A DNA stretch of 27,354 bases from Paratrimastix pyriformis (Eukaryota; Preaxostyla; Paratrimastigidae), in the NCBI GenBank assembly GCA_027972325.1, contig JAPMOS010000331.1, positions 1 to 27,354 of the forward strand. The letters run 5' to 3'. The position numbers were made by a program, and so were the translations under genes. Shown here piece after piece: positions 18,760 to 26,775 of this stretch (position 1 is its first letter; every line of letters starts with the position of its first letter). The notes under the pieces were generated by a model. It saw only the letters and a program-made list of their open reading frames with translations, had not been told where the DNA came from and did not search any database.

Positions 18760-19617
18760 TTATTTCTGAGTGAGTAATTTAGAAACTTCAGTGATTGATC
18801 CTAATTGTTGTAAGAGAGTAGATTTGTCAAGTTTCGCCGAGTTCTGAATGAGATTAGTGACAGTTGTTGCAACACCAGTGACAGAGGACAGGAGACCATT
18901 ATCAAGCAAAGACATGGAAAGGTTAAGTGATATGTCAGAGAGGGAAGATTCCTTGTGGTCGATAACCACTTCTTTAAGATATGTTAAGAATTCAAAGATG
19001 ATATTGTGATAGATAACATTCATATTGATTAAGCTCAAGAAGTTGCTATTACGGATGGTGTCCATGATGACAGTAAATGATATTTTCTTGAAGTTATCAT
19101 CTTTATATTTCTCTGAGAGCACACCGATGTAAATGTTCCATACTGATTCAAATTGTTTGAGACGGGAAATATACGATCGATTGAAACATTTGGCATCATG
19201 AGAGCCAATATATATCTTGACTTGATTAATTAATTTGGATAAGCCAGAAGAGTCGGCCAATTGTTGAATTTGATAAGAGGTTAGTTCAATACCATAATAA
19301 TGAATTTCATTGAGAAGAGCTCCCATTTCCTGCATAGTGTCGCAATCATCAGTGAAAGTAAGTTCTTCACCTCGAAGGATCGGAGAGATGTATTTGATAT
19401 AATGTCGCGAAGACCGGAGAATAACAGGCTGATTAAAGATGGGATAAGTATTGGCGAGATCAGCATTGATATATTCTTCGTATTTCTCAGCAAATATAAT
19501 TTTCTTAACATGAGTAAGTATTGGAGATGGAGCATCTAAAGGAATTTCTTGAAGCATTTTCGGAGGATCAGGAACATTAACAGGATCTTCAGTAATTATC
19601 TTGATGGATTTAGACAT
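18760..19617 (-). CDS. Orphan protein, 285 aa
   Basis: The frame is open from 19,731, but I choose the ATG at 19,617 (MSKSIKIITEDPVNVPDPP). The upstream 38 codons are an AT-rich hydrophobic run overlapping the start region of the helicase gene on the other strand, and look like intergenic sequence. The protein is largely helical. Its C-terminal third has a mildly hydrophobic stretch (LLDNGLLSSVTGVATTVTNLI), possibly membrane-associated or a packing helix. No known domain was recognised. Only a TATATAGAAAC-type leader, not the full TTTAAAGAAA box, precedes the ATG. It diverges from the helicase gene. Confidence 0.65.
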   Translation of the reverse strand: MSKSIKIITEDPVNVPDPPKMLQEIPLDAPSPILTHVKKIIFAEKYEEYINADLANTYPIFNQPVILRSSRHYIKYISPILRGEELTFTDDCDTMQEMGALLNEIHYYGIELTSYQIQQLADSSGLSKLINQVKIYIGSHDAKCFNRSYISRLKQFESVWNIYIGVLSEKYKDDNFKKISFTVIMDTIRNSNFLSLINMNVIYHNIIFEFLTYLKEVVIDHKESSLSDISLNLSMSLLDNGLLSSVTGVATTVTNLIQNSAKLDKSTLLQQLGSITEVSKLLTQK

Positions 19618-19682
19618 TGTTTCTATATAAATGAATGCGAAAATAATTACAGGCGTGAATAAATAAATATAGTAAAAAACAA

Positions 19683-19692
19683 TATAAAGAAA
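19683..19692 (+). promoter_or_regulatory. Shared TATAAAGAAA promoter box
   Basis: TATAAAGAAA lies 27 nt before the ATG at 19,720, followed by TATTATAGTATATATATT. Confidence 0.6.
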
Positions 19693-19719
19693 AAATATTA
19701 TAGTATATATATTAATAGA

Positions 19720-21502
19720 ATGGAATCTCAAATCAACATCGAAAATGAAATGCTATTCGGAAACACTATCAAGCCATTTGATCGTAACACTCTCGTCCAA
19801 TTAGCCAATGACCACAAGGTCGATGAAATGAAACGTTACATTATGACCTACTTTGCGAAGTGTTACGATACAGAAGGGATCTATTTCTACAATATAACAG
19901 CAACTGGAGTGAAAGTTGTTGAAAAGGATCAATCAGAGATCAAACAGAATTATCAAAACATCAGATGAATTCATGGTGCTATGTGAAGACAACAGGAAAG
20001 AAGCAAAGAAATTCAAACCATTCAAATGGTTCATGGAAGAGATGAATGTGTTGAATCATATTGCTTTTATTCCCAATCAGCCATTAACTTTCGAATTATC
20101 ATCAGAGGATGATGAAGCAGTGAAATTCAGATATATCAATACATTCTGTGGCTTCAGATATGTGAACATGCATACACAGTATGATGAATTCTCAGAAGAG
20201 ACCAAAAATAAGGTGACCGAAATCTGGGAATTCATTAAACGTATTTGGTGTTCAGGTGATGAACCAGTTTATGCATATACACGGAAATGGATCATCAATT
20301 TATTGAATGGTAATAAGAACCGTTCATTACTATTCTTAAAGTCCAAACAAGGGTCAGGAAAAGGTGTGATTCTTGATTTTTTAGATCGTATTATAGGAAA
20401 CACATGTTCTCGGTCGAGCAAGACATCATCACTGACGGGAGAGTTCAATGGTGAATTTGCAAACAAGACATTAATTATATTAGAAGAATTACATCAGAGT
20501 CCTGAGGGCTTTTCGATGTTTTACGATCAAATCAAGAAATTTGCAACAGATGATAAGATCTCACTTCATAAGAAGAATCAGACACCAGTTGATATAACGA
20601 ATTATCTCAATTTCATCATTGCTGTGAATGATTATATGTTCCAATTGAAAGAAGATGATCGTCGATGGGTTTGTCTCGATGTCTCAGATGAATTAAATGG
20701 AAATATGACCTTCTTCAATCGGTTCACGGATATTCTCCGAGAAAAGGAAGTCGAGAAATGTTTCTATGCATACTGTAAACAGGAAATGAAGACACCAGAG
20801 ATGCAAGCATATAACCAATATGGTTCTCGTATGTATCCAGCCACTAAGACACGAACAGAAATGGTTTGTGACAATCTGGCTTACATTTACCAATACATCA
20901 AGGAGCGATATCTCAGCAAAGATGCTGGAATCGATGAATCATTAAAAAGTGTATGTGATGGACTTACAGAGTGGTTGAATAACAAATCTTCAGATAAGAC
21001 AAGTCGTTATTTTGGCAAGAAGATTACAATTCCATCAATACGTGATACATCAACAAAACTTCGTGATATGGATATTGTTCATCGTGGCACAGGTAATCAA
21101 GTAAGAGTGACAGCATCAGCAGAGAAGATCTTTGAGTTCTATATTAAGAAACGGTTTATTAGCGAGGCAGATGATTTCAGTGGATGTGAGACATACAACA
21201 GGTTGATGAATCAACAATCGATTAATGTGAAAGTGAAGAAAATAGAAAAGAAAACAGAAAACCATGATGATCTTGATGCAGGAATATTCATTGATGAGCC
21301 GAAAGAACAACCGAAGGAAGAGCCCAAGAAGATAGTAACTAAAAAAATTAAGAAAGTAAAAGAGCCTGAACCTGAACCAGAGCCAGATTTTAAAGATATC
21401 ATAGGATCAGAAGAGATTGAAGGCAAGAAGGAATCGGATGATGAATCCCATCTGGTGAAGCTCTTAAATAATAAGAAAAAATCACATCACAAGAAGCAGT
21501 AA
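19720..21502 (+). pseudogene. Superfamily 3 (D5/DUF5906-like) helicase, nearly whole
   Basis: The core SF3 motifs are clear: Walker A in LKSKQGSGKGVILDF (about 20,336-20,380), Walker B in TLIILEELHQ (about 20,470), motif C in YLNFIIAVND, and the arginine-finger-like DDRRWVCLDV. The upstream half resembles the D5_N-like region of viral replicative helicases. The C-terminal tail is low complexity and charged, with PEPEPEPDF and many K and E residues. Such helicases unwind DNA at replication forks in NCLDVs, virophages, Polinton-like viruses and related plasmids. No archaeo-eukaryotic primase domain is visible. The gene is nearly intact, with about one break. It converges with the integrase gene, only 6 bp apart. 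Confidence 0.85.
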
Positions 21503-21508
21503 ATGATC

Positions 21509-22612
21509 TTATTTTTTATGTTGTTTTTCAAACTGTTCTATTAATTGAGGCACATCCTTGATTAATTGAGCTTTAGGTTCTAAAGTGAAGTCTTTTTCAT
21601 CAGGGTAACCCACCCAAGAGACTTTGTAATAAATATTTTTCTTGATAATATGTTTGGAGATGATCTTGTCGATGATATATTGATCATTTTCTTTTGGGAT
21701 TTGAAGATCTTTTCCATGATGATATGATTCATTATTCTTGACAAGTTGTAACTGATTACGTGAATATCCGACGTTTTCATATTCTGCCTTGTTTTCTGGA
21801 TCATTGAGCAGATATAAGACAGGGCTATCAGGACGAATTACAATATCAACGATTGTTCTGACTTGAGGATCAAAACGTATATCAGTTGAACGAAATCGAC
21901 CAGGTAACCGTTTTCGAGTGACAATATCAATAGGTTCATCCAGTTCAACACGGACAGAAGAACCAAGTGGATAGATGTATTCGAAATTTGGTTGTTGTTG
22001 AATGGGATCGTTTAATTCTCCAGGACGATAGAGTTGTCTTAACTTACGAACACGTTTCTCAGCACGTTGATTAATAAATTCTATTAATGAAGGCAATACT
22101 TTGATCCATTCACGAGATGTTTTGCCTGTTAATAATTCCTGCGCCGACATTCGTTTGAATAAAGCATAAGCAATCATCTGATTATATCTTTCGACGATAC
22201 CTTGCATACGATGTCGATTAACCTTACCGACACGAACTAACACATTATGATCTTTAAAGAACTTCAGACAAGGACCTTTGAATTCACTACCATCATCGAC
22301 TTCAATTTTGAGAGGGATATCAAGTATTTTCCGTTTATATATTTTAATAAAGGCATCACGAACAGCTGCGGCATCTTTAGATTTCAGAGGTTCAGCATCA
22401 CATTGACGACTTCCGATATCGACAACAAGTAAGAGATATTTAAAATCATGATCATGTGGCAGATACAAAAGATCAGCTTGATTAATAATATGAGGATCAA
22501 CAAGATAGAATCGAGCAGCAGTCTTTTTAGAATCACGTTGTGGAATAGAAAGTAATTGATTGAGAACAGTATTTTTAGTTTGTTTTGGACCTAGTAATTT
22601 TGACCAATCCAT
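21509..22612 (-). CDS. DDE (rve) integrase with C-terminal chromodomain
   Basis: A whole 367-codon frame. The retroviral-type integrase core shows NQADLLYLP (catalytic Asp about 47), KYLLLVVDIGSR, IEVDDGSEFKG (Asp about 106) and QGIVERYNQMI (Glu about 141), a DD35E-like arrangement. From about residue 309 a chromodomain reads YIIDKIISKHIIKKNIYYKV then SWVGYPDEKDFTLEP. This architecture is known from Polintons/Mavericks, mavirus-type virophages and chromoviral retrotransposons. The chromodomain can tether integration to modified histones. An HHCC zinc domain at the N-terminus is not evident. The gene lies tail to tail with the helicase and head to head with the 287-codon gene. No TTTAAAGAAA box is seen upstream. 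Confidence 0.9.
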   Translation of the reverse strand: MDWSKLLGPKQTKNTVLNQLLSIPQRDSKKTAARFYLVDPHIINQADLLYLPHDHDFKYLLLVVDIGSRQCDAEPLKSKDAAAVRDAFIKIYKRKILDIPLKIEVDDGSEFKGPCLKFFKDHNVLVRVGKVNRHRMQGIVERYNQMIAYALFKRMSAQELLTGKTSREWIKVLPSLIEFINQRAEKRVRKLRQLYRPGELNDPIQQQPNFEYIYPLGSSVRVELDEPIDIVTRKRLPGRFRSTDIRFDPQVRTIVDIVIRPDSPVLYLLNDPENKAEYENVGYSRNQLQLVKNNESYHHGKDLQIPKENDQYIIDKIISKHIIKKNIYYKVSWVGYPDEKDFTLEPKAQLIKDVPQLIEQFEKQHKK

Positions 22613-22638
22613 ATATTAATTACACAAGAAATTAGTTA

Positions 22639-22648
22639 TTTAGAAAGA
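22639..22648 (+). promoter_or_regulatory. Variant promoter box TTTAGAAAGA
   Basis: It lies 26 nt before the ATG at 22,675. From 22,652 to 22,679 the leader is identical over 28 bp to 23,558-23,585 upstream of the next gene. Confidence 0.6.
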
Positions 22649-22674
22649 TAATATATAGATTTATAATATATAGA

Positions 22675-23538
22675 ATGAATTTCAAACCATTATCTGAATC
22701 AAAACAGATTGCATTGGAATTGTTCCAAGGATTATGTCAGAGGTATTATCGTCTGAAAGACCAACTCATGACAGTCTATCAAAATGAAATCGATGAAATG
22801 GACAAGATATATAACTTCTACGATAATAGGTTTAAGATAACAACTCCCCGTTTTTACCCCGATTCGTCAACATTGATCGGTAAGACGAAACACGTTTGTG
22901 ATATCATATGTCATAATGATATGATGGCTCTAATATACGATTACTTAGCGAATGAAGCCATGATGTTTCTATGGAGAAAGGATCATCTCATAGATCTTCA
23001 TAGAAACTTTCAACGTTTTGTCGTTTCAAATATAGATGCTTCTCCTGTTAATGAAATTATTTCCAGGATCGTTTATCTATCAAACCTCATAACATTGATC
23101 TCAAATGAGCTCATTCCTGCATCAATCTGTATGATAACCAGCAGACGTTATCATGTAAATGAAGAAACTGATGTGATTCAAATTACGAGACATAAAGTAT
23201 TACGATGTAAGGAAGAGGATCCTAATGTGTCCACGATAAATGATCAATATTTATTCTCAAGAAGAGATTATATATCTCATCTAGATATCTTCCATACATA
23301 TTATCATCAGATGTTCTCGTCAAACACATTAAATTTTAATAAATTCAAAGATGTTGATTTCGATACGGATGCTGATAATTTTGCGACACGTAGGAGCTTT
23401 CGTTATCCAGATCACAGACATAAACGTCATCGGGGGGAGCTGCGCATACATCCGATATTCAGGCATGAAAATCGTGAGATCTTTTTACAGCACTATTGTA
23501 GCTCGAATCACGATTACGAAAAATATCCTATGAATTAA
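22675..23538 (+). CDS. Orphan protein with His/Arg-rich C-terminus, 287 aa
   Basis: A whole 287-codon frame. It is mostly helical with long charged segments such as YYRLKDQLMTVYQNEIDEMD. The C-terminal 60 residues are rich in H and R, for example RYPDHRHKRHRGELRIHP and FRHENREIFLQHY. No known family was recognised. It has a leader almost identical to that of the following gene, suggesting co-ordinate expression of a gene cluster (22,675-24,341). A structural or DNA-binding role is possible but unproven. Confidence 0.65.
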   Translation: MNFKPLSESKQIALELFQGLCQRYYRLKDQLMTVYQNEIDEMDKIYNFYDNRFKITTPRFYPDSSTLIGKTKHVCDIICHNDMMALIYDYLANEAMMFLWRKDHLIDLHRNFQRFVVSNIDASPVNEIISRIVYLSNLITLISNELIPASICMITSRRYHVNEETDVIQITRHKVLRCKEEDPNVSTINDQYLFSRRDYISHLDIFHTYYHQMFSSNTLNFNKFKDVDFDTDADNFATRRSFRYPDHRHKRHRGELRIHPIFRHENREIFLQHYCSSNHDYEKYPMN

Positions 23539-23544
23539 AAACAA

Positions 23545-23554
23545 TTTAAAAATA
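23545..23554 (+). promoter_or_regulatory. Variant promoter box TTTAAAAATA
   Basis: It lies 26 nt before the ATG at 23,581. The following 28 bp are identical to those before the previous gene. Confidence 0.6.
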
Positions 23555-23580
23555 AATTATATAGATTTATAATATATAGA

Positions 23581-23979
23581 ATGAAATCATTATATGAAAA
23601 AATGACTGACAGTTTAAAAGAATCGTGTGAAACTGAACTCAAAATATTCATACGAAACGAAGAGTTAGAACTGGAATCGCTACGAGAATACCATAAGACG
23701 ATTCATGACGTAATGACCAGACTTGAACCAATACGCTCTATATCCAAATTGAAAACAATTATGTCGGACGAAAATTACTGTAATGCGACTCCATATTGTT
23801 TCAAGACAATTATGAGGTCTTTGCAAAAGGTCAAGTCAAAAATTCAGGATTTTGATAAGCAATATCAGACAATGGTTGACGATGCCGCACAGTCATTGAC
23901 ATTTCTAAAAACGATAAATTACGAAGGTTATTCTCAGCTCAAAGACTATACGAAGATTCATCTTGAAAGACTTAATTAG
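23581..23979 (+). CDS. Orphan coiled-coil protein, 132 aa
   Basis: A 132-codon frame that looks whole and is almost entirely helical. Heptad-like segments include SCETELKIFIRNEELELESL and IMRSLQKVKSKIQDFDKQY. No family was recognised. It starts 43 bp after the preceding gene stops and uses the same leader sequence. The decayed frame region that follows (23,980-24,341) encodes segments of similar character and may be a relative or a continuation. Confidence 0.6.
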   Translation: MKSLYEKMTDSLKESCETELKIFIRNEELELESLREYHKTIHDVMTRLEPIRSISKLKTIMSDENYCNATPYCFKTIMRSLQKVKSKIQDFDKQYQTMVDDAAQSLTFLKTINYEGYSQLKDYTKIHLERLN

Positions 23980-24341
23980 AGTCAGCTCGACGATACGAAT
24001 GGGAAATTATTATTCAATGGAGTTCCCTTTTTAACAAGTTTTCCGATTCGTTAAAATTGTCTTATGTGAAGGACGATGCGAGTCTAGTTAGGAAATATGA
24101 TTTAGGAATAACATTCATACGACATGTCGCGGCTGCACTCCATAATCGAATCGTATCCTTTATCTCCTCACTGATAATGATATCGTGAATTCAAAGATCG
24201 GTTAGTCCTAAAAACGGTATTTGGTAGAATATTAACAATACTGAACGATATTGATAATCGGTTATTGTCCATAAGAAATGATCTTCATACGTTGGACATC
24301 AGAGAGAACCTTGAATTAAATAAGTTTTTCGAGGAAAATTA
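23980..24341 (+). pseudogene. Decayed orphan ORF region
   Basis: Open segments here read like the helical proteins before them, for example RLVLKTVFGRILTILNDIDN and NDLHTLDIRENLELNKFFEEN. It seems to be a broken gene of the same cluster. No known family was recognised. Confidence 0.4.
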
Positions 24342-24347
24342 AATTAA

Positions 24348-24357
24348 TTTAAAGAAA
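24348..24357 (+). promoter_or_regulatory. Shared TTTAAAGAAA promoter box
   Basis: TTTAAAGAAA lies 25 nt before the ATG at 24,383, followed by an ATATTATAATATAC run. Confidence 0.65.
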
Positions 24358-24382
24358 ATAATATATAATATTATAATATACA

Positions 24383-24610
24383 ATGGAACATTTAATAATA
24401 TGATATTGGTAATCAAGTTTCCTATTTCAAACGACGATACCATGAAGATGCTGCATTCAAACAGAAACACCTTGCATATCTCAAAGAACGTATTCATTGT
24501 GAATATTGTAACACGGATGTGATGAGATCTAATCTAGTTCATCATGAGAAATCACAGAAACATCAGAAAAATAAGAGAATTTTGAATTTGAACAACAATA
24601 AGCTCATATA
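24383..24610 (+). pseudogene. C2H2 zinc-finger gene remnant
   Basis: The region encodes KERIHCEYCNTDVMRSNLVH then HEKSQKHQKN, a CxxC...HxxSxxH finger of the same type as in the 139-codon protein at the other end of the island. It is broken. The canonical promoter box upstream marks it as once a regular gene of the element. It is probably a duplicate of the left-end zinc-finger gene. Confidence 0.55.
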
Positions 24611-24930
24611 GCATTGGTTACAATATTATATGAACTTGTGATTTTCGATTGTCGAAAGTGGATAAATACAGAAACTTCTTGTAATAATGAAATGTTTTGG
24701 AAGTTTCAAACATATCATATGATTATGAAAACCTCAAAAAAGCTAAGCATTCTGATGAGGGATGAACATGGGCAATGGAGACGCGTTTTCACAATAGGAA
24801 AATCGTACTTTTTTGGAATAACTTTTCAGAATTTATAAATATATATACTTTTTGATGGAAACCCATCAGAAACATAGAACTAAGTGTTTTACCACTTCAG
24901 AAACGGAAAATAATGGAAATAATCAAAAAC
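24611..24930. other. AT-rich stretch with no recognised gene
   Basis: One 74-codon frame without an ATG start (24,614-24,838) reads as ordinary protein-like sequence, with CRKWINTETSCNNEMFWKF. It has no promoter box and no family signal. It may be part of the decayed gene before it. Nothing else is supported here. Confidence 0.35.
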
Positions 24931-24934
24931 CTAC

Positions 24935-24944
24935 TTAAAGAAAA
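24935..24944 (+). promoter_or_regulatory. Shared TTAAAGAAAA promoter box
   Basis: It lies 21 nt before the ATG at 24,966, followed by TATATAGTATATTATATAG. Confidence 0.65.
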
Positions 24945-24965
24945 GTATATAGTATATTATATAGA

Positions 24966-25981
24966 ATGAATACCATCAAGTTATTCGAACGGAAGAAGTT
25001 AAACTGATCTATCGCAATCATGCGGTTTGGTCATAAGTTTACAGCCATATTCCTGGAACAGAAGTGGAGATCAAAGAAGTATTGTCAGAAGATGTCACAT
25101 GCATTCGTCGATCAAGGATATCATGGATGGATGATGATATCATTCTATCCCGGTGGATGGGTTACAGGAAAAATGACTGCATATGGTCAACCAGTGGCAA
25201 TCCCCATCAGAGGGGAATTATGATGGAATCGGTGATAAAGTTGATCACTTCAAGAAATTTTAGTATATTCATTGCAATCAGTCAAGCACCAAATCAATGT
25301 GGTTGATCCACATAATGATTGCCTATATAACTTATTAAACAAGTCATTCCTGAGTTACCTTGGCATTATCCATCGACATTTAAACGTTTTCTGAAAGTCC
25401 CTCGTGAAGATATGATCCCACTTGACAAGATGCCATTAATTGAAAAGAAACTGAAAATTCGTATCACCGTCAATGGTGATGCAACATATCAATCACAATA
25501 TGATTCAAAGAATGAACTTCACTTAGTGCTTTCAAACAATCATTACACGTTATTCGTTGATAAGAAACATTACACACGCAGTTCCTTCTCAGATCGGAAA
25601 ATTCTGATTACACATGAAGTTGAAGATGGATATCGGGGTTATGATGGAGAACAATATATGAACATCACCATGACAGAGTATAAATCTGAAATGAACAAAA
25701 CACATATTATGATTAAAGGAAAACATATTGAGAATGATGAGGATCTGAAAGAATATTATGATCAGTTTGTTCGTGAGGCCACTGAACTGAAGGAAAAGAC
25801 AGAAGGTTTAGTGAATCCCTTTAATCAAACGATTCCGATGACTGCACTCAAATTGTTTTATCATTTCACCAAACTCATCTGTCCTGAACCCATTCAAGAA
25901 GATGAAGCACGGTTCATTAATGGTGCATCATATAGTGCGTTGATGTATTGCAAAAAGGTGGTTCACGACAAGCATAAATAG
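24966..25981 (+). pseudogene. DNA polymerase B-like N-terminal region, broken and truncated
   Basis: The clearest part (from about 25,340) reads FKRFLKVPREDMIPLDKMPL, then LKIRITVNGDATYQSQ and ELHLVLSNNHYTLF, and ends with EPIQEDEARFINGASYSALMY. This resembles the region before the exonuclease and polymerase domains in family B polymerase-like proteins of protist-associated mobile elements, where a similar ExxFIxxAxxGAL motif precedes the first catalytic block. No exonuclease or YxDTDS polymerase motif follows: coding stops at the island's right edge. The upstream part is broken. The identification rests on remembered family resemblance and is tentative. It could be another DNA-processing protein. 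Confidence 0.4.
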
Positions 25982-25994
25982 CTGCTTTTAAAAC

Positions 25995-26092
25995 TTGGGT
26001 GGGTGGGGTGGGTGGTGGGGGTGGGTGGGTGGGTGGGTGGGTGGGTGGGTGGGTGGGTGGGTGGTGGGTGGGTGGGTGGGTGGGTGGGTGGC
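25995..26092 (+). repeat. (GGGT)n simple repeat, G-quadruplex-prone
   Basis: Nearly 100 bp of GGGT repeats with a few GG or GGGG variants start 14 bp after the last stop codon of the AT-rich island. Many runs of three Gs spaced by single Ts give very high G-quadruplex potential on the plus strand. The open frames here (Gly-Trp-Val or Pro-Thr-His repeats) are products of the repeat. Confidence 0.9.
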
Positions 26093-26266
26093 CCGTATAT
26101 AAAATATTGGGAAGTCCGTGAGTATATAAAATTTGCGGATTTCGCGCGACTCCAAAAATCGGGGTCTTCCTGTTTTCGCGAGTTTGTTATCACCAACTTC
26201 CCGGTTGATATCAAGTGTCCACAAAAGATGGCTCGGCCTACTACTATATACTATTCATTTCTGGTG
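26093..26266. other. Junction DNA between island and right flank, no gene seen
   Basis: Mixed-composition DNA with two GTATATAAAAT copies (near 26,095 and 26,123), which look like TATA boxes 28 bp apart. No gene was recognised. Confidence 0.4.
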
Positions 26267-26775
26267 TAGGTGTGACACCCGGCTTCACGTTGCCCCTTTA
26301 CTATCGTTATCTCCAGAACCCTTGCCACTTCCCCGTCGGTAACGTCAAACAAGCGCACACGCCGAGGAGGGCCGCAAGAGCGAGTAAGGGGGCCTAGCGA
26401 GAGTGTCACACGTTGGAAGTTCCGGGAAGACTTAAGAAAATATAGATAGTCTGGCGAGCCATCTTTTTTCATCAGTACCCCCTCGGACGTTAAACTCAGA
26501 CCCCTCGCGTGTTGTAGGTGTGACACTCGTACCTGCCGCAAGAGCGACTAAGGGGGTCCGGAGGGCTAAAAGGCGGAAGGGCCCGGCCTAGGAGAGTGTC
26601 ACACCTACATTATTCCCAGGACTTCCTACGTGTGACAATTGAGATAGAGGGGTCCGGACGTTACGGGGAACGTGTGACACCTGCACCGAGCGCGGTGATG
26701 GAAGTCTTGGGAATATGTAGGTGTGACACTTGAGATAGAGGGGTTCGGACGTTTGGGAGAAGGTGTGACACCGGC
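26267..26775. repeat. Cluster of GTGTGACAC motifs in both orientations
   Basis: Exact GTGTGACAC or its complement occurs at 26,270, 26,403, 26,518, 26,596, 26,672, 26,721 and 26,763, with a near copy at 26,630. Longer units repeat around them: TTGAGATAGAGGGGTCCGG near 26,638 and a near match near 26,728, and an inverted pair TCCCAGGACTTCC near 26,614 and GGAAGTCTTGGGA near 26,700. The cluster is either a decayed repeat array or a binding-site array. No gene lies in it. Confidence 0.75.

Larger units (their letters stand above)
13700..25981. mobile_element. AT-rich Polinton-like or NCLDV-related DNA element, broken copy
   Basis: A sharp base-composition change on both sides encloses densely packed genes on both strands with short AT-rich spacers, as in viral and Polinton-like genomes. 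Recognisable parts are a VLTF3-like factor, a GIY-YIG nuclease, an SF3 helicase, a DDE integrase with chromodomain, C2H2 zinc-finger proteins and a DNA-polymerase-like fragment. No major capsid, packaging ATPase or maturation protease is seen, and no terminal inverted repeats were found. About half of its genes look whole. I judge the copy broken, with something like ten breaks overall, and missing at least its right end. It is neither very recent nor ancient. Alternatives are a virophage-like relative, a fragment of a larger integrated giant-virus genome, or an assembly join. Confidence 0.75.

Noticed and set aside
13700-25981. Search for terminal inverted repeats on the AT-rich island
   Set aside because: The first and last few hundred bases share no inverted match by eye, so none is claimed.
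25963-26269. Repetitive Gly-Trp-Val and Pro-Thr-His frames
   Set aside because: Direct products of the GGGT simple repeat.
13665-26711. 14-bp match ATGGAAGTCTTGGG near the island's left edge (13,665) and in the right flank (26,698), considered as a target duplication
   Set aside because: The right copy lies about 700 bp beyond the island and belongs to an inverted repeat in the GTGTGACAC cluster; a single 14-bp match is expected by chance in a window this size.
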